A program made the position numbers and the translations under genes. A stretch of 64,000 nt of DNA, taken from assembly GCF_014205015.1 (NCBI RefSeq), contig NZ_JACHMO010000001.1, positions 7,254,001 through 7,318,000 on the forward strand. The letters are read 5' to 3'. The first letter of the stretch is position 1; every line of letters starts with the position of its first letter. Source of the DNA: Saccharothrix ecbatanensis (GTDB lineage Bacteria; Actinomycetota; Actinomycetes; Mycobacteriales; Pseudonocardiaceae). Positions 7,502 through 16,212 of this stretch are shown here, in pieces. Under the pieces are notes generated by a model. It saw nothing but the letters and a program-made list of their open reading frames with translations, had not been told where the DNA came from and made no database searches.

Positions 7502-7576
7502 GGCTATCCACAACCCGGCCATCCACAACCCGGTTGTCCACAACCTGGTTGCCCGCTGACCGGTTATCCACAGCCC
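7502..7576. repeat. 15-bp tandem repeat carrying four DnaA-box-like sites
   Basis: Five 15-base units starting at 7502, 7517, 7532, 7547 and 7562, consensus GGYYRTCCACAACCC. They put CTATCCACA (7504), CCATCCACA (7519), TTGTCCACA (7534) and TTATCCACA (7564) in the same register; the fourth unit is degenerate. TTGTCCACA is the usual actinomycete DnaA box and TTATCCACA the E. coli one. No dnaA, dnaN or parB gene is nearby, so this is not a recognisable oriC. Confidence 0.7.
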
Positions 7577-7701
7577 GCCGCCGACGACCCCAGACCGTCG
7601 GTGCCACCTGGCAGGATCAAATCAAGGGATCCCCTTGCCGGGGACCCCTGCGAAGCACACCCACGCCAAACCTCACCCCTCCACACACCCCACCACCGCG
7701 C

Positions 7702-7919
7702 GAGCCATCCACTCCGGCACCGCGAGTCGTCCGCGCGCGCACCGCGAGCCATCCACTCCGGCACCGCGAGTCGCCCACTCCGGCACCGCGAGTCGTCCAC
7801 CCCACCGCGACTTGTGCACTGCCGCACAGCGAGTTGCACTCAAACTCCGGCACCCCGCAAGTTGCGCACTGCGGAACCGCTGGTTGCGCATTGCGGCCTT
7901 CTGCCCGCTCCGGCACCGC
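7702..7919. repeat. 22-bp degenerate tandem repeat array, about nine units
   Basis: Units start GAGTCGTCCAC or GAGCCATCCAC and end TCCGGCACCGC. They begin at 7702, 7724, 7746, 7768, 7790, 7809, 7831, 7859 and 7881. Units 1 and 3 are identical; unit 5 is short (19), unit 7 long (28), and the last degenerates. Fragments of the same sequence (CTCCGGCACCGC) continue to about 8043. The rest of the 7452-8115 gap holds no gene I can support. The frames through it are proline/threonine/arginine-rich products of the repeats. Confidence 0.75.
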
Positions 7920-8115
7920 TCTGAAACCCGACACTGCTCCGATGCCGCCCCGGCACCGACCCGACCCCGCCCCGGACCCCACACGCAGCCCCCGACTGCG
8001 CCGCCCGTTCCGGCACCCCCCACCGGCCGCTCCGGCACCGCGAACCTTCCGAACGAAACCCCGCAGCTCACAGCCGTCGGATTCGCCACAACCCGTCAAC
8101 CGGCCTTGCCGAGGT

Positions 8116-8153
8116 TACTGACAGGTAATACCCTGTTGTTACCGGTCAGTAGG
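8116..8153. promoter_or_regulatory. fadE5 promoter operator (TetR-type)
   Basis: Inverted repeat TACTGACAGGTAA (8116-8128) / TTACCGGTCAGTA (8139-8151) with one mismatch. The right half extends to TTACCGGTCAGTAGG (8139-8153), matching TTACCNNNNAGTAGG at the fadA2/fabG4 and tetR promoters (21978, 24887). It lies 35 bases before the fadE5 start. Confidence 0.65.
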
Positions 8154-8187
8154 GGACCGCCCCGACCAGCATGGAGTGAGCGACGAG

Positions 8188-10026
8188 ATGGGTCACTACA
8201 AGAGCAACGTCCGGGACCTCGAGTTCAACCTCTTCGAGGTCTTCAACGTGCAGGACCACCTCGGCACGGGGCCGTTCGAGCAGTCCGACGAGGACACCGC
8301 GCGCGGCGTGCTTGCCGAGCTCAACAACTTGGCGGTCGGGCCGCTGGCGGACTCCTTCGCCGACTCCGACCGCAACCCCCCGGTCTTCGACCCGAAGACC
8401 CACTCGGCAACGCTGCCGGAATCGTTCAAGAAGTCGTACCAGACGCTCTGGGACGGCGAGTGGTACCGCCTCGGCCTGCCGAACGAGCTGGGCGGTTTCG
8501 GCATCCCGCCGTCGGTCCAGTGGGCGGCGTCCGAGCTGATCCTGGGCGCCAACCCGGCCGCCTACATGTACCTGGCCGGCCCGAGCTTCGCCTCGGTCGT
8601 CTACCAGAACGGCACCGAGCAGCAGCAGCGCTGGGCCGAGATCATGATCGAGCGCGGCTGGGGCGCCACGATGGTGCTGACCGAGCCGGACGCCGGTTCG
8701 GACGTGGGCGCGGGCCGCACCAAGGCCACGCTCCAGGACGACGGCACGTGGCACATCGACGGCGTGAAGCGGTTCATCACGTCCGCCGACCAGGACATGA
8801 CCGAGAACATCATGCACCTGGTCCTGGCCCGTCCCGAGGGTCCCGGCATCGAGCCGCGGCCCGGCACCAAGGGCCTGTCGCTCTTCCTCGTCCCCAAGTG
8901 GCACTTCGACCCCCAGACCGGTGAGTCGACCGGCGAGCGCAACGGCGCCTTCGTCACCAACGTCGAGCACAAGATGGGCCTCAAGGTCTCCACCACGTGC
9001 GAGCTGACGTTCGGCCAGCACGATGTCCCGGCCAAGGGCTGGCTGCTCGGCGAGGTGCACGACGGCATCGCGCAGATGTTCCAGGTCATCGAGTACGCCC
9101 GCATGATGGTCGGCACGAAGGCCATCGGCACCCTCTCCACCGGCTACCTGAACGCCCTGTCCTACGCCAAGGAGCGGGTCCAGAGCGCCGACCTGACCCG
9201 GATGACGGACAAGACCGCGCCGCGCGTCGCCATCACGAACCACCCGGACGTGCGCCGCAGCCTGATGCTCCAGAAGGCGTACGCCGAGGGCCTGCGCGCG
9301 GTCTACCTGTACACGGCCACGCAGCAGGACAAGATCGCGCTGGGCGGCCCGGACAAGGAGCTGGCGGAGAAGGTCAACGACCTGCTGCTGCCGATCGTCA
9401 AGGGCGTCGGCTCGGAGCGCGCGTACGAGCAGCTGGCGCAGTCGCTCCAGACGCTCGGCGGCTCCGGCTTCCTCCAGGAGTACCCGATCGAGCAGTACAT
9501 CCGGGACTCCAAGATCGACTCCCTGTACGAGGGCACCACGGCCATCCAGTCGCTGGACTTCTTCTTCCGGAAGATCATCCGGGACAAGGGCCAGGCGCTC
9601 GGCTTCCTGAACGGCGAGATCCAGACCTTCCTGGACAACGAGGCCGGCAACGGTCGTCTCAAGGAGGAGCGCGCGCTCCTCAAGCAGGGCCTGGAAGACC
9701 TCCAGGGCATGCTCGGCGCGATGGTCGGCTTCCTGACCAGCTCGCAGGAGGACGTCCGGAACCTGTACAAGGTCGGCCAGAACACCGTCCGCCTCCTGAT
9801 GACGGCGGGCGACGTGCTGGTGGGCTGGCTGCTGCTGCGCCAGGCCGACGTGGCGCTGGCCAAGCTCGACGGCGAGGTCTCGGCCAAGGACAAGGTGTTC
9901 TACGAGGGCAAGGTCGCGGTGGCGTCGTTCTTCGCCAAGTCCGTGCTGCCGGAGCTGACCGCGCGTCGCAAGATCGCCGAGGCCACCGACAACGCCCTGA
10001 TGGACATCGACGAAGCCTCCTTCTAA
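8188..10026 (+). CDS. fadE5: acyl-CoA dehydrogenase, FadE5 type
   Basis: 612 residues from [20 protein letters not shown], the opening of mycobacterial FadE5 (about 611 residues). FAD-dependent first step of beta-oxidation, making the trans-2-enoyl-CoA. Seen: [20 protein letters not shown] (FAD/substrate region), [12 protein letters not shown], the arginine-rich central part, and [19 protein letters not shown] with the catalytic-base region. A C-terminal extension of about 130 residues is typical of this long subfamily. ATG 8188 is preferred over GTG 8176 by comparison with FadE5. A bidirectional hairpin follows. The upstream operator links it to the TetR regulator at 24 kb; in mycobacteria fadE5 is adjacent to fadA2 and fabG4, here separated. 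Confidence 0.92.
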   Translation: MGHYKSNVRDLEFNLFEVFNVQDHLGTGPFEQSDEDTARGVLAELNNLAVGPLADSFADSDRNPPVFDPKTHSATLPESFKKSYQTLWDGEWYRLGLPNELGGFGIPPSVQWAASELILGANPAAYMYLAGPSFASVVYQNGTEQQQRWAEIMIERGWGATMVLTEPDAGSDVGAGRTKATLQDDGTWHIDGVKRFITSADQDMTENIMHLVLARPEGPGIEPRPGTKGLSLFLVPKWHFDPQTGESTGERNGAFVTNVEHKMGLKVSTTCELTFGQHDVPAKGWLLGEVHDGIAQMFQVIEYARMMVGTKAIGTLSTGYLNALSYAKERVQSADLTRMTDKTAPRVAITNHPDVRRSLMLQKAYAEGLRAVYLYTATQQDKIALGGPDKELAEKVNDLLLPIVKGVGSERAYEQLAQSLQTLGGSGFLQEYPIEQYIRDSKIDSLYEGTTAIQSLDFFFRKIIRDKGQALGFLNGEIQTFLDNEAGNGRLKEERALLKQGLEDLQGMLGAMVGFLTSSQEDVRNLYKVGQNTVRLLMTAGDVLVGWLLLRQADVALAKLDGEVSAKDKVFYEGKVAVASFFAKSVLPELTARRKIAEATDNALMDIDEASF

Positions 10027-10041
10027 GGCTCCGCAAGGCAA

Positions 10042-10069
10042 AAGGGCGGCACCTCCGGGTGCCGCCCTT
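10042..10069. terminator. bidirectional terminator hairpin
   Basis: AAGGGCGGCACC / GGTGCCGCCCTT, perfect 12-bp arms with a 4-nt loop, between the convergent fadE5 and DUF1206 genes. Confidence 0.85.
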
Positions 10070-10078
10070 CGGCTTTGG

Positions 10079-10888
10079 TCAGCCCTTGTGCGCCTTGGCC
10101 GCGGCGAAGCAGTACGCGCCGAAGCCGAGGAAGCCGAACGCGATCACGGCCAGCGCGAACAGCCCGTACGGCTGCGCCGCCAACGTGTGCAGCGCCTTGT
10201 CCATCCCGCCGGACTCGGACGGGTCGGCGTTCACCGCGGCGAAGGCCACCAGGATTCCGATCAGGACGTACGACGCGCCCTTGCCGATCCAGCCGATCCG
10301 GCCCAGCCGCTCCACCAGGCCCCGGCTGCCGTCGGGCAGCTCCGACATGTCCAGATCGTCCTCAAAGGACTTCTTCACGCCCTTGCGCGCCACCATCACG
10401 CCCAGCCCGAGCACGAACAGCGCCACCGCACCGACGAGCACCTGCCCGAACGGCAACGCGAGCACGCGGGCCGTCCACGTCTGGGACTGCTCGGTGCCGC
10501 TCTTCTGGGACGTGCCGGTCGCGTAGTTGATCGCCGCGATCCCGATGACCGTGCCCGTGATCGCGCGCCCGACCGAGCCGCACTTCCGGTAGAAACGTTT
10601 GCGCTTCTTGGCGACCCACCCATAACCCGAGACCGCCATGGTGAGCTGCCAGCCCGCGAACGCGAACAGGCCGATCGCCACCACCCACAGCAGGAGCGGA
10701 CCGAGCGAGGTCTGGGCGAGGGACGAGACCGCGCCCTTCTGGTCGGTGCGCTCCCCGGCGTCACCCAGGACCACCTGCGCCGTCAACACCGCCAGCAGCA
10801 CGTGGACCAGTCCGTAGCAGACCATCCCCGCACGTCCGAGCAGTTGGACGGCGGGATGTCTTCGTACCTCTTGCCCAGTGGTAGCCAC
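10079..10888 (-). CDS. DUF1206 membrane protein
   Basis: 269 residues with six membrane segments in three pairs, the layout of the DUF1206 family. The repeated pattern is GRAGMVCYGLVHVLLAVL, GRAITGTVIGIAAI and GRIGWIGKGASYVLIGILVA. Each begins with a glycine/arginine turn and keeps a polar residue in the membrane. A basic loop sits between pairs (YGWVAKKRKRFYRKCG). Function unknown; common in actinobacteria as a single gene. It stands alone, convergent with fadE5. Confidence 0.85.
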   Translation of the reverse strand: MATTGQEVRRHPAVQLLGRAGMVCYGLVHVLLAVLTAQVVLGDAGERTDQKGAVSSLAQTSLGPLLLWVVAIGLFAFAGWQLTMAVSGYGWVAKKRKRFYRKCGSVGRAITGTVIGIAAINYATGTSQKSGTEQSQTWTARVLALPFGQVLVGAVALFVLGLGVMVARKGVKKSFEDDLDMSELPDGSRGLVERLGRIGWIGKGASYVLIGILVAFAAVNADPSESGGMDKALHTLAAQPYGLFALAVIAFGFLGFGAYCFAAAKAHKG

Positions 10889-10932
10889 GATCGGGTGATA
10901 CCCCGCCGTGGCTACCGCGAACCGCGGGAGCG

Positions 10933-13290
10933 TCAGCCCCCCGGCGGCGTCTCCGGCTTCGGCTCACAGATGATCTTGTGCGAGGGGTCGTACCGGACCG
11001 TCCGGCTCTCCGAGCGGCTCACGCCGGTGCGCCGGTCGGTGATGGTGCGGGTGTCGGTGACCGAGAAGCCCTGGGCGCCGTTGCTCGGGGAGCACGGCTG
11101 GGTGGTGACCTTGCGCTCCTCCGGCTGCGTGTGGTTGAACTCCGCGCTGGTCGAGCCGGTGACGTCGTAGTTCTTGGTGCCCCACAGGACGATCTTGAGC
11201 GACGACGGCGTCCAGATCGTCTGGATCGCCACGCCCGTCTCGTCCGGGTTGGTGAACTTGATGTCGATCACGCTGTTGCCCGCCGGGTCCTGGAACACGG
11301 TGGCCTCGCGCCCCTTGGGGTACCGCGAGATCCAGTAGCTGTGCTCCTTGTGGCCCGCGTCCTTCATACCCGCGTAGTAGTAGGCGTTGTAGAGCGTGGT
11401 GGCGAACTGCGAGATGCCGCCGCCGACCGCGCGGCCGGGGATGCCGTTCTCGATGATGCCCGCGTCGACGTAGCCCTGCGCCCTGCCTCGGGGGCCGGTG
11501 TAGCCGTTCAGGCTGAACGTCTCGCCCGGCTTCACGATCGCGCCGTTGACCTTCTCGGCCACCACGCGGATGTTGACGCCGGAGTCCGCCGCGAAGCCAC
11601 CGGTCTGGAACTCGCCGATGACCTCCTTGATGCCCATCTTGTTCGCCTGCTCGGTGGTCACCTTGGCGGGCGTGTGCTTGTACTCGGCCTTGATCGCGCG
11701 GTCGTTGTCGCGCTTCAGCACGTCGAGGACGGTGGTCAGGGACTTCTCCCAGTCGATGCCGAGGCCGTCGACCGACTCCTTGACGGTGGGCCGGCCGCCT
11801 TCGAACACGATCTCGGCGTCCTTGCCCTCCTTTTCCGTCTCCTTCAGCTGCGGACCGGCGTGCTCGACGAGCTTGGCGTTGTCGACCTTCGCGGTCAGGC
11901 TGCCGTCGTCGGCGGGCTCGAACACCAGCACGGTGGCCAGGTGCTCGGGCGTGAGCGTCGCGTCCTTGCCCTCACCGAGGATGATCAGCGGCGCGGCGGT
12001 GGCGGGCTTGGCGACCTCTGCGAGGGCCTTCTGCACGCCCTCCTTGGTCGTCTTGACCGGGGTGGTGGCCACCGGCAGCTCGATCGTGCCGCTGTCGGCC
12101 CAGTCGGCGAGCAGCTTCTCCGACGCGCCGGGCACGTCCAGCTTCTGGCCCTGCTTCGGCTCCACCGCGATTGGCGTGGCCCCCTCGAACCGGATGCTGC
12201 CCTCGGCGGGCTCGTGGTCGGTGGTGGCGCGCAGACCCTCCAGCGCGGCGGCCAGCTTGGCCTCGTCGCTGCGGGTGGCGAAGCCGACTTCGCTGGACGT
12301 GAAGAACGAGGTGACGCGGGTGATCGGGGACAGCGGCTGGGTGCCCGCGCGGTCCAGCGTGGCGGTCCAGTCCAGCTCCAGGCCGGCCGCCTTCGGGTCG
12401 ATCTCGGTCTCCACGTCGCCCGCGCGCGCCTTCACCGGCGCGGCCAGGCGGGGGCCGATCTCGTCGCGCAGCCGCTGCTCGGCGTCGTCACGGCTCATGC
12501 CGCCGACGTCCACACCGGCGACGGACACGCCACGCGGCACGTCACCGCCGGAGATCAGGATGTCCAGGCCGTAGAGGAGCACCATCACGCCGAGCACGGC
12601 GGCGGCGATCAGGCCGCCCTTGCGCAGGCGCTTGCGGCGGGTGTCGGCCTCGTCGGCCTCCGTGCCGCTGTCGACCATCACCGGGCCGTAGACGGTGGCG
12701 TCCGGTTCGGGCCCGCCCACCGGCGCGGCGAAGACCGTGGTGGCCTCCGAGGGCGACGGCGGCCGATTGAAGCCACCGGGCGGGGTGTTGACCGGCCGGT
12801 TGAAACCACCAGGCGGGGTGTTGGCAGGCCTGTTGAAACCACCGGGCGGCGTGTTGACCGGCCGGTCGAAGCCACCTGGCGGGGTGTTGATGGCGCGGGT
12901 CTGCTCCGCGGCGGACGGCGGCATGTGGGCGCGCGTCTGATCACCGGCCGGGGTGATCGCCTGGGTGGCGTCCGCGCCCCGGGCCGGGGCGTTGTGCTGC
13001 GCGTTGCGCGTCGGGTGCTGCTGCGTCACGTTGTGAGAGACGTCGGGAGTGGCCGTCGCGTTGTCGTGGTCCGCCGAGGGAGTGGTCACGTTTCGGACGG
13101 TGGGCGCCGGATCGGTGTCCGCGTCCGGCTCGTCCTGCGGCCACGCGGCGTCCTCCTGGGGCCACTCGGCCTCGTCCACCGCGCCGGCGGAGACTTTGGT
13201 CGTGCGCTCCGAAGCGGTGCCCGACGGGCGGACCGGCTGCATCGCCGTGGTCCGCTCAGCGTCGTACTCCGGTCGCTGGTTCTCCGGCAC
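10933..13290 (-). CDS. VanW-family membrane-anchored protein
   Basis: 785 residues. A long disordered cytoplasmic N-terminus (about 1-230) includes four 11-residue repeats NTPPGGFNRPV. Next is one membrane helix (GGLIAAAVLGVMVLLYGLDIL). Extracellular repeats related to the YoaR/PG_binding_4 type follow (VPRGVSVAGVDVGGMSRDDAEQRL). The VanW domain is near the C-terminus (GETFSLNGYTGPRGRAQGY, GGGISQFATTLYNAYYYAGM). VanW proteins occur with cell-wall genes and may act on peptidoglycan; activity unproven. GTG 13290 follows AGGGGGAG at five bases. The GroES-like gene lies just upstream on the same strand. Confidence 0.88.
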   Translation of the reverse strand: MPENQRPEYDAERTTAMQPVRPSGTASERTTKVSAGAVDEAEWPQEDAAWPQDEPDADTDPAPTVRNVTTPSADHDNATATPDVSHNVTQQHPTRNAQHNAPARGADATQAITPAGDQTRAHMPPSAAEQTRAINTPPGGFDRPVNTPPGGFNRPANTPPGGFNRPVNTPPGGFNRPPSPSEATTVFAAPVGGPEPDATVYGPVMVDSGTEADEADTRRKRLRKGGLIAAAVLGVMVLLYGLDILISGGDVPRGVSVAGVDVGGMSRDDAEQRLRDEIGPRLAAPVKARAGDVETEIDPKAAGLELDWTATLDRAGTQPLSPITRVTSFFTSSEVGFATRSDEAKLAAALEGLRATTDHEPAEGSIRFEGATPIAVEPKQGQKLDVPGASEKLLADWADSGTIELPVATTPVKTTKEGVQKALAEVAKPATAAPLIILGEGKDATLTPEHLATVLVFEPADDGSLTAKVDNAKLVEHAGPQLKETEKEGKDAEIVFEGGRPTVKESVDGLGIDWEKSLTTVLDVLKRDNDRAIKAEYKHTPAKVTTEQANKMGIKEVIGEFQTGGFAADSGVNIRVVAEKVNGAIVKPGETFSLNGYTGPRGRAQGYVDAGIIENGIPGRAVGGGISQFATTLYNAYYYAGMKDAGHKEHSYWISRYPKGREATVFQDPAGNSVIDIKFTNPDETGVAIQTIWTPSSLKIVLWGTKNYDVTGSTSAEFNHTQPEERKVTTQPCSPSNGAQGFSVTDTRTITDRRTGVSRSESRTVRYDPSHKIICEPKPETPPGG

Positions 13291-13389
13291 CGCTCCCCCT
13301 CTTGCTCTCCGCAAGGTCCTGGGACTGCTTACCCGACCGTCGTCACACGCCGGTCACGGGCGGGCGGATCACAGGTTTCACCACAGTTG

Positions 13390-13710
13390 TCACAGGTAAA
13401 GCCCGGTCCCGTGGTCCGTCCGCTCGGTCGCGGTGGCGTGCACGTCGCGTTCCCGCATGATCAGGTAGGTCTGACCCTGCACCTCGACCTCGAACTGGTC
13501 ATCCGGGTTGAACAGCACGCGGTCGCCGACCTTGACGTGCCGGACGTTCGTGCCGATGCCGTGCACATCTCCCCAGGCCAGCCGCTTCGCCATCTGGGCC
13601 GTCGCGGGGATCACGATGCCACCGCTGCTGCGACGTTCGCCGTCTTCGGGCGAGATCCGCACCATCACGCGGTCGTGCAGCATCTGGATCTCAAGCTTGA
13701 CATCGGGCAC
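13390..13710 (-). CDS. GroES-like chaperonin domain protein
   Basis: 106 residues with the Cpn10 barrel pattern: IQMLHDRVMVRISPEDGERRSSGGIVIPATAQ (mobile-loop region with the SSGGIVIP turn), then GIGTNVRHVKVGDRVLFNPDDQFEVEVQGQTYLIMRERDVHA. Slightly longer than normal GroES because of a C-terminal tail. It lacks an adjacent groEL and is probably a second, divergent copy. It starts nine bases after the NHL gene stop on the same strand, so the two are likely cotranscribed. Confidence 0.82.
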   Translation of the reverse strand: MPDVKLEIQMLHDRVMVRISPEDGERRSSGGIVIPATAQMAKRLAWGDVHGIGTNVRHVKVGDRVLFNPDDQFEVEVQGQTYLIMRERDVHATATERTDHGTGLYL

Positions 13711-13719
13711 CGGCAGAGT

Positions 13720-15570
13720 CTAGTTGTCGTGGTCGAGGCCACCCATCATCAGGGGTAGCCGGTGCGGTCCGTCCCTTACCACACGGACCGGCACGCCCCA
13801 GTCCTGGCGGGCCAGCTTGCACACCGGGTGCTCGACCGCCGGGTCGTCCGTGCAGCTCGCGGCCTGTGCGACGACGTGCAGCACGCCCTCGGTGAAGCCC
13901 TCCGCGATGCGCAGCGTGCGGACCAGGTCGGCGCCGACGCCCGCGCCCGACTCCAGCAGTCCGGGTGGGGAGCTGGTGATCTCCAGGCGGGTGGACGGGC
14001 CGAACCGGTCGTCCAGCTTCTGGCCGGTCGGCGGGGTGAAGACGACGGCGAGTTCGAGGTCGCCCGGCGCGATCTCCGACGGTGGCCGGCGGACCTTGTG
14101 CGCGTCGCCGCTGACCAGCTTCGTTCCGGGTGCGACGGGGCGTTCGAGGCGGTGCGCGGCGGAGGCGACGACGACCAGTTCGCCGTCCACCAGGACCGCG
14201 TCGGACGGCTCGGCGATGTCGGTGGCGAGGGTGGAGACCTCGCCGGTCGCGGGGTCGTAGCGGCGGATGGCGCCGTTGTACGTGTCGGCGATGGCGATCT
14301 GGCCGCCGGGGAGGACCGTCACACCGAGCGGGTGCTGGAGGAGTGCCTGGTCGGCCGGGCCGTCGCGGTGGCCGAAGTCGAACAGGCCCTTGCCGATGGC
14401 GGTGTGGACGGTGCGGTCCGCGTCCAGGCGGCGCAGGGCGGACGTTTCGGAGTCGACCAGCCAGAGCCGGTCGCCGTCGGCCGCCAAGCCCGAGGTCTGG
14501 GCGAAGAACGCCTGGTCGGCCGGGCCGTCGTGGAGGCCTTCGACGGTGGTGCCGGCGAGGCGTTCGAGGCGGCGTTCCAGCGGCTTGAACAGGCCGAGGG
14601 TGTGGTTGCCGGCGAGGGCGATGACGACGCCTCCGGCGGGTTCCCACCAGGCGACGTCCCACGGGCTGGTGAGGTGGATCTTGTCGGCCGGGCCGTCTGT
14701 CTCGCCGTCACGCCACTGCTCGCCGGTGCCCGCGATGGTGGTGACCTCGCCGGTGTCCAGGTCGAGGCCGCGCAGCAGGTGGTTGACGGTGTCGGCGACG
14801 ACGGCGTGGTAGCCGACCTGCGCCGCGACGTCGTCGGGCAGGAGCGCGATGCCGGCGGGTTCGGAGAAGGTGGGGTTCAGGCCGTCCTGGCGGCCACGCT
14901 CGCCGGTGCCGATGCGGCGGATCACCGTCTCGCCGTCCAGTTCGAGCTCGACCAGGCCGTGGTGCGCGGAGTCACTGACCAGGAGGGTGTTGCGGCTGGT
15001 CAGGACAGCCTTCGCGGGGAACCGCAGCTCAGTGGCCTTCGGCGGCGGCGCGACGTACGGCCCGTCACCGCGGTGGAGGGTGCCCTTGGCGTCGTGCTCG
15101 GCGACGATCTCGGACACGATCTGCCGCAACGCGTCCAGGTGGCCCTCTCCTGCGGCGACGTGCACGACGTACCCCTCGGGGTCGACCAGGACCAGCGTCG
15201 GCCACGCCTTCACCGCGTAGTTCTGCCACGTCGTCAACTCAGGATCGTCAAGCACCGCGTGTTCCACGGCGTACCGCTCGACGGCTGCTTCGAGGGCTTC
15301 GGGCTCGGCCTCGTGGACGAACTTGGGCGAGTGGACGCCGATCGTGACCAGGACGTCGGCGAACTCGGCTTCGAGGGGACGCAGCTCGTCGAGGACGTGC
15401 AGGCAGTTGATGCAGCAGAAGGACCAGAAGTCGAGCAGGACCACCTTGCCGCGCAGGTCTTTGAGCGCGATGTCCTGCCCACCGGTGTTGAGCCAGCCCC
15501 GGCCCACCAGCTCGGGGGCGCGGACACGGGCGCGGCGGCGTTGAGCGGTCGTCACGTCGGGAGTCAACAC
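13720..15570 (-). CDS. thioredoxin-like/NHL-repeat protein (NHLRC2-like)
   Basis: 616 residues. N-terminal thioredoxin-like domain (about 18-165) with WSFCCINCLHVL (Cys52, Cys53, Cys56) in the redox position, as in animal NHLRC2. NHL beta-propeller blades follow to about residue 480, each like GIALLPDDVA..VADTVNHLLRGLDL or LGVTVLPGGQIAIADTYNGAIRRYD, and a short C-terminal domain. No signal peptide, so a cytoplasmic redox or scaffold protein; the client is unknown. GTG start at 15570 just inside the divergent promoter facing the toxin-antitoxin genes. First gene ahead of the GroES-like gene. Confidence 0.88.
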   Translation of the reverse strand: MLTPDVTTAQRRRARVRAPELVGRGWLNTGGQDIALKDLRGKVVLLDFWSFCCINCLHVLDELRPLEAEFADVLVTIGVHSPKFVHEAEPEALEAAVERYAVEHAVLDDPELTTWQNYAVKAWPTLVLVDPEGYVVHVAAGEGHLDALRQIVSEIVAEHDAKGTLHRGDGPYVAPPPKATELRFPAKAVLTSRNTLLVSDSAHHGLVELELDGETVIRRIGTGERGRQDGLNPTFSEPAGIALLPDDVAAQVGYHAVVADTVNHLLRGLDLDTGEVTTIAGTGEQWRDGETDGPADKIHLTSPWDVAWWEPAGGVVIALAGNHTLGLFKPLERRLERLAGTTVEGLHDGPADQAFFAQTSGLAADGDRLWLVDSETSALRRLDADRTVHTAIGKGLFDFGHRDGPADQALLQHPLGVTVLPGGQIAIADTYNGAIRRYDPATGEVSTLATDIAEPSDAVLVDGELVVVASAAHRLERPVAPGTKLVSGDAHKVRRPPSEIAPGDLELAVVFTPPTGQKLDDRFGPSTRLEITSSPPGLLESGAGVGADLVRTLRIAEGFTEGVLHVVAQAASCTDDPAVEHPVCKLARQDWGVPVRVVRDGPHRLPLMMGGLDHDN

Positions 15571-15665
15571 GAGTCGCCCACCGCCCTATTTCCCCGTCCA
15601 GGATGTGGACAGCAGGCGCAGGATCGGCTCGATGCGGCCGGGCCTTCCGGAAGAGTTCCCCATTT

Positions 15666-15673
15666 TGTACAAT
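15666..15673. promoter_or_regulatory. antitoxin promoter -10 overlapping a palindrome
   Basis: TTGTACAA palindrome (15666-15673) includes TACAAT (15668-15673), a near-consensus -10 only seven bases before the antitoxin ATG. The message would be leaderless or nearly so. The palindrome is a natural site for autoregulation by the Phd-type antitoxin. Confidence 0.55.
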
Positions 15674-15680
15674 CTGGAGA

Positions 15681-15932
15681 ATGAGCGAGATGCCGATCAG
15701 TGTGGCGAGAGACCACCTCGGCGAGGTCGTCTCCAGGGTCGAGCACGCTCACGAACGCGCCGTTCTGACCAAGCACGGCCGACCGGTTGCCGCCGTCGTC
15801 TCCATGGACGACCTCCGGCGACTCGAAGCGGCCGAGGACGAAGCCGACCTCGCGGCGGCACGAGAGGCACTGGCCGCTGCCGAACCACGGGTCGCGCACC
15901 ACGACGTGCTCGCCGAGTTCGGTGACGACTGA
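15681..15932 (+). CDS. type II antitoxin, Phd/YefM family
   Basis: 83 residues. MPISVARDHLGEVVSRVEHAHERAVLTKHGRPVAAVVSMDDLRRLEAAEDE is the Phd/YefM DNA-binding half; the acidic, alanine-rich C-terminus would wrap the toxin. ATG at 15681 with GGAGA directly in front; the longer frame from 15603 runs through the promoter. The toxin gene starts three bases after the stop, the usual arrangement. It probably represses the pair from the TTGTACAA site. Confidence 0.88.
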   Translation: MSEMPISVARDHLGEVVSRVEHAHERAVLTKHGRPVAAVVSMDDLRRLEAAEDEADLAAAREALAAAEPRVAHHDVLAEFGDD

Positions 15933-15935
15933 CCT

Positions 15936-16202
15936 GTGTCGTACGAGATCGAATGGACGGCTTCGGCAGTTCGGGAGCTTCGCAAGCTCGACAAGCAGAC
16001 CGGACGCAGGATCGTGTTGGCGGTGACGGCACTGGGAGCCGACCCCCGCCCACCCGGATGCCGTGAGCTCACCGGTCAACCGGCAGGCGTGATGCGCATC
16101 CGGGTCGGCGACCACCGGGTGGTCTACCAGGTCGAGGACGCCAAGGTCCAGGTGACGGTCGTGCGGGTGGCCCATCGACGCGAGGTGCAACGGAAGTTGT
16201 GA
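15936..16202 (+). CDS. type II toxin, RelE/ParE superfamily
   Basis: 88 residues. YEIEWTASAVRELRKLDKQTGRRI, then GCRELTGQPAGVMRIRVGDHRVVYQVEDAKVQVTVVRVAHRREVQRKL, is a full RelE-like fold with the basic surface and the R-x-R-x-G-D-x-R motif (RIRVGDHRVVY). Members cleave ribosome-bound mRNA (RelE) or poison gyrase (ParE); the GDHR..Y..VAHR pattern favours RelE. GTG start, cotranscribed with the antitoxin. Confidence 0.88.
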   Translation: MSYEIEWTASAVRELRKLDKQTGRRIVLAVTALGADPRPPGCRELTGQPAGVMRIRVGDHRVVYQVEDAKVQVTVVRVAHRREVQRKL

Positions 16203-16212
16203 CCGCGATCGC

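Noticed and set aside
7502..7576. Chromosomal replication origin
   Set aside because: Only four box-like sequences and no dnaA/dnaN/parAB context; an actinomycete oriC has many more boxes.
7702..7919. CRISPR array
   Set aside because: Units are contiguous 22-mers without spacers and no cas genes are present.
8146..10041. 631-codon open frame on the minus strand across fadE5
   Set aside because: Antisense shadow of a strongly supported FadE5 gene; composition is Arg/Gly/Leu/Val-biased with no domain.
10978..13758. 926-codon plus-strand frame opposite the VanW and GroES-like genes
   Set aside because: Antisense of real genes, length due to high GC; no recognisable domain.
13762..15684. 640-codon plus-strand frame opposite the NHL gene
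   Set aside because: Antisense shadow; the minus-strand protein has clear thioredoxin and NHL motifs.
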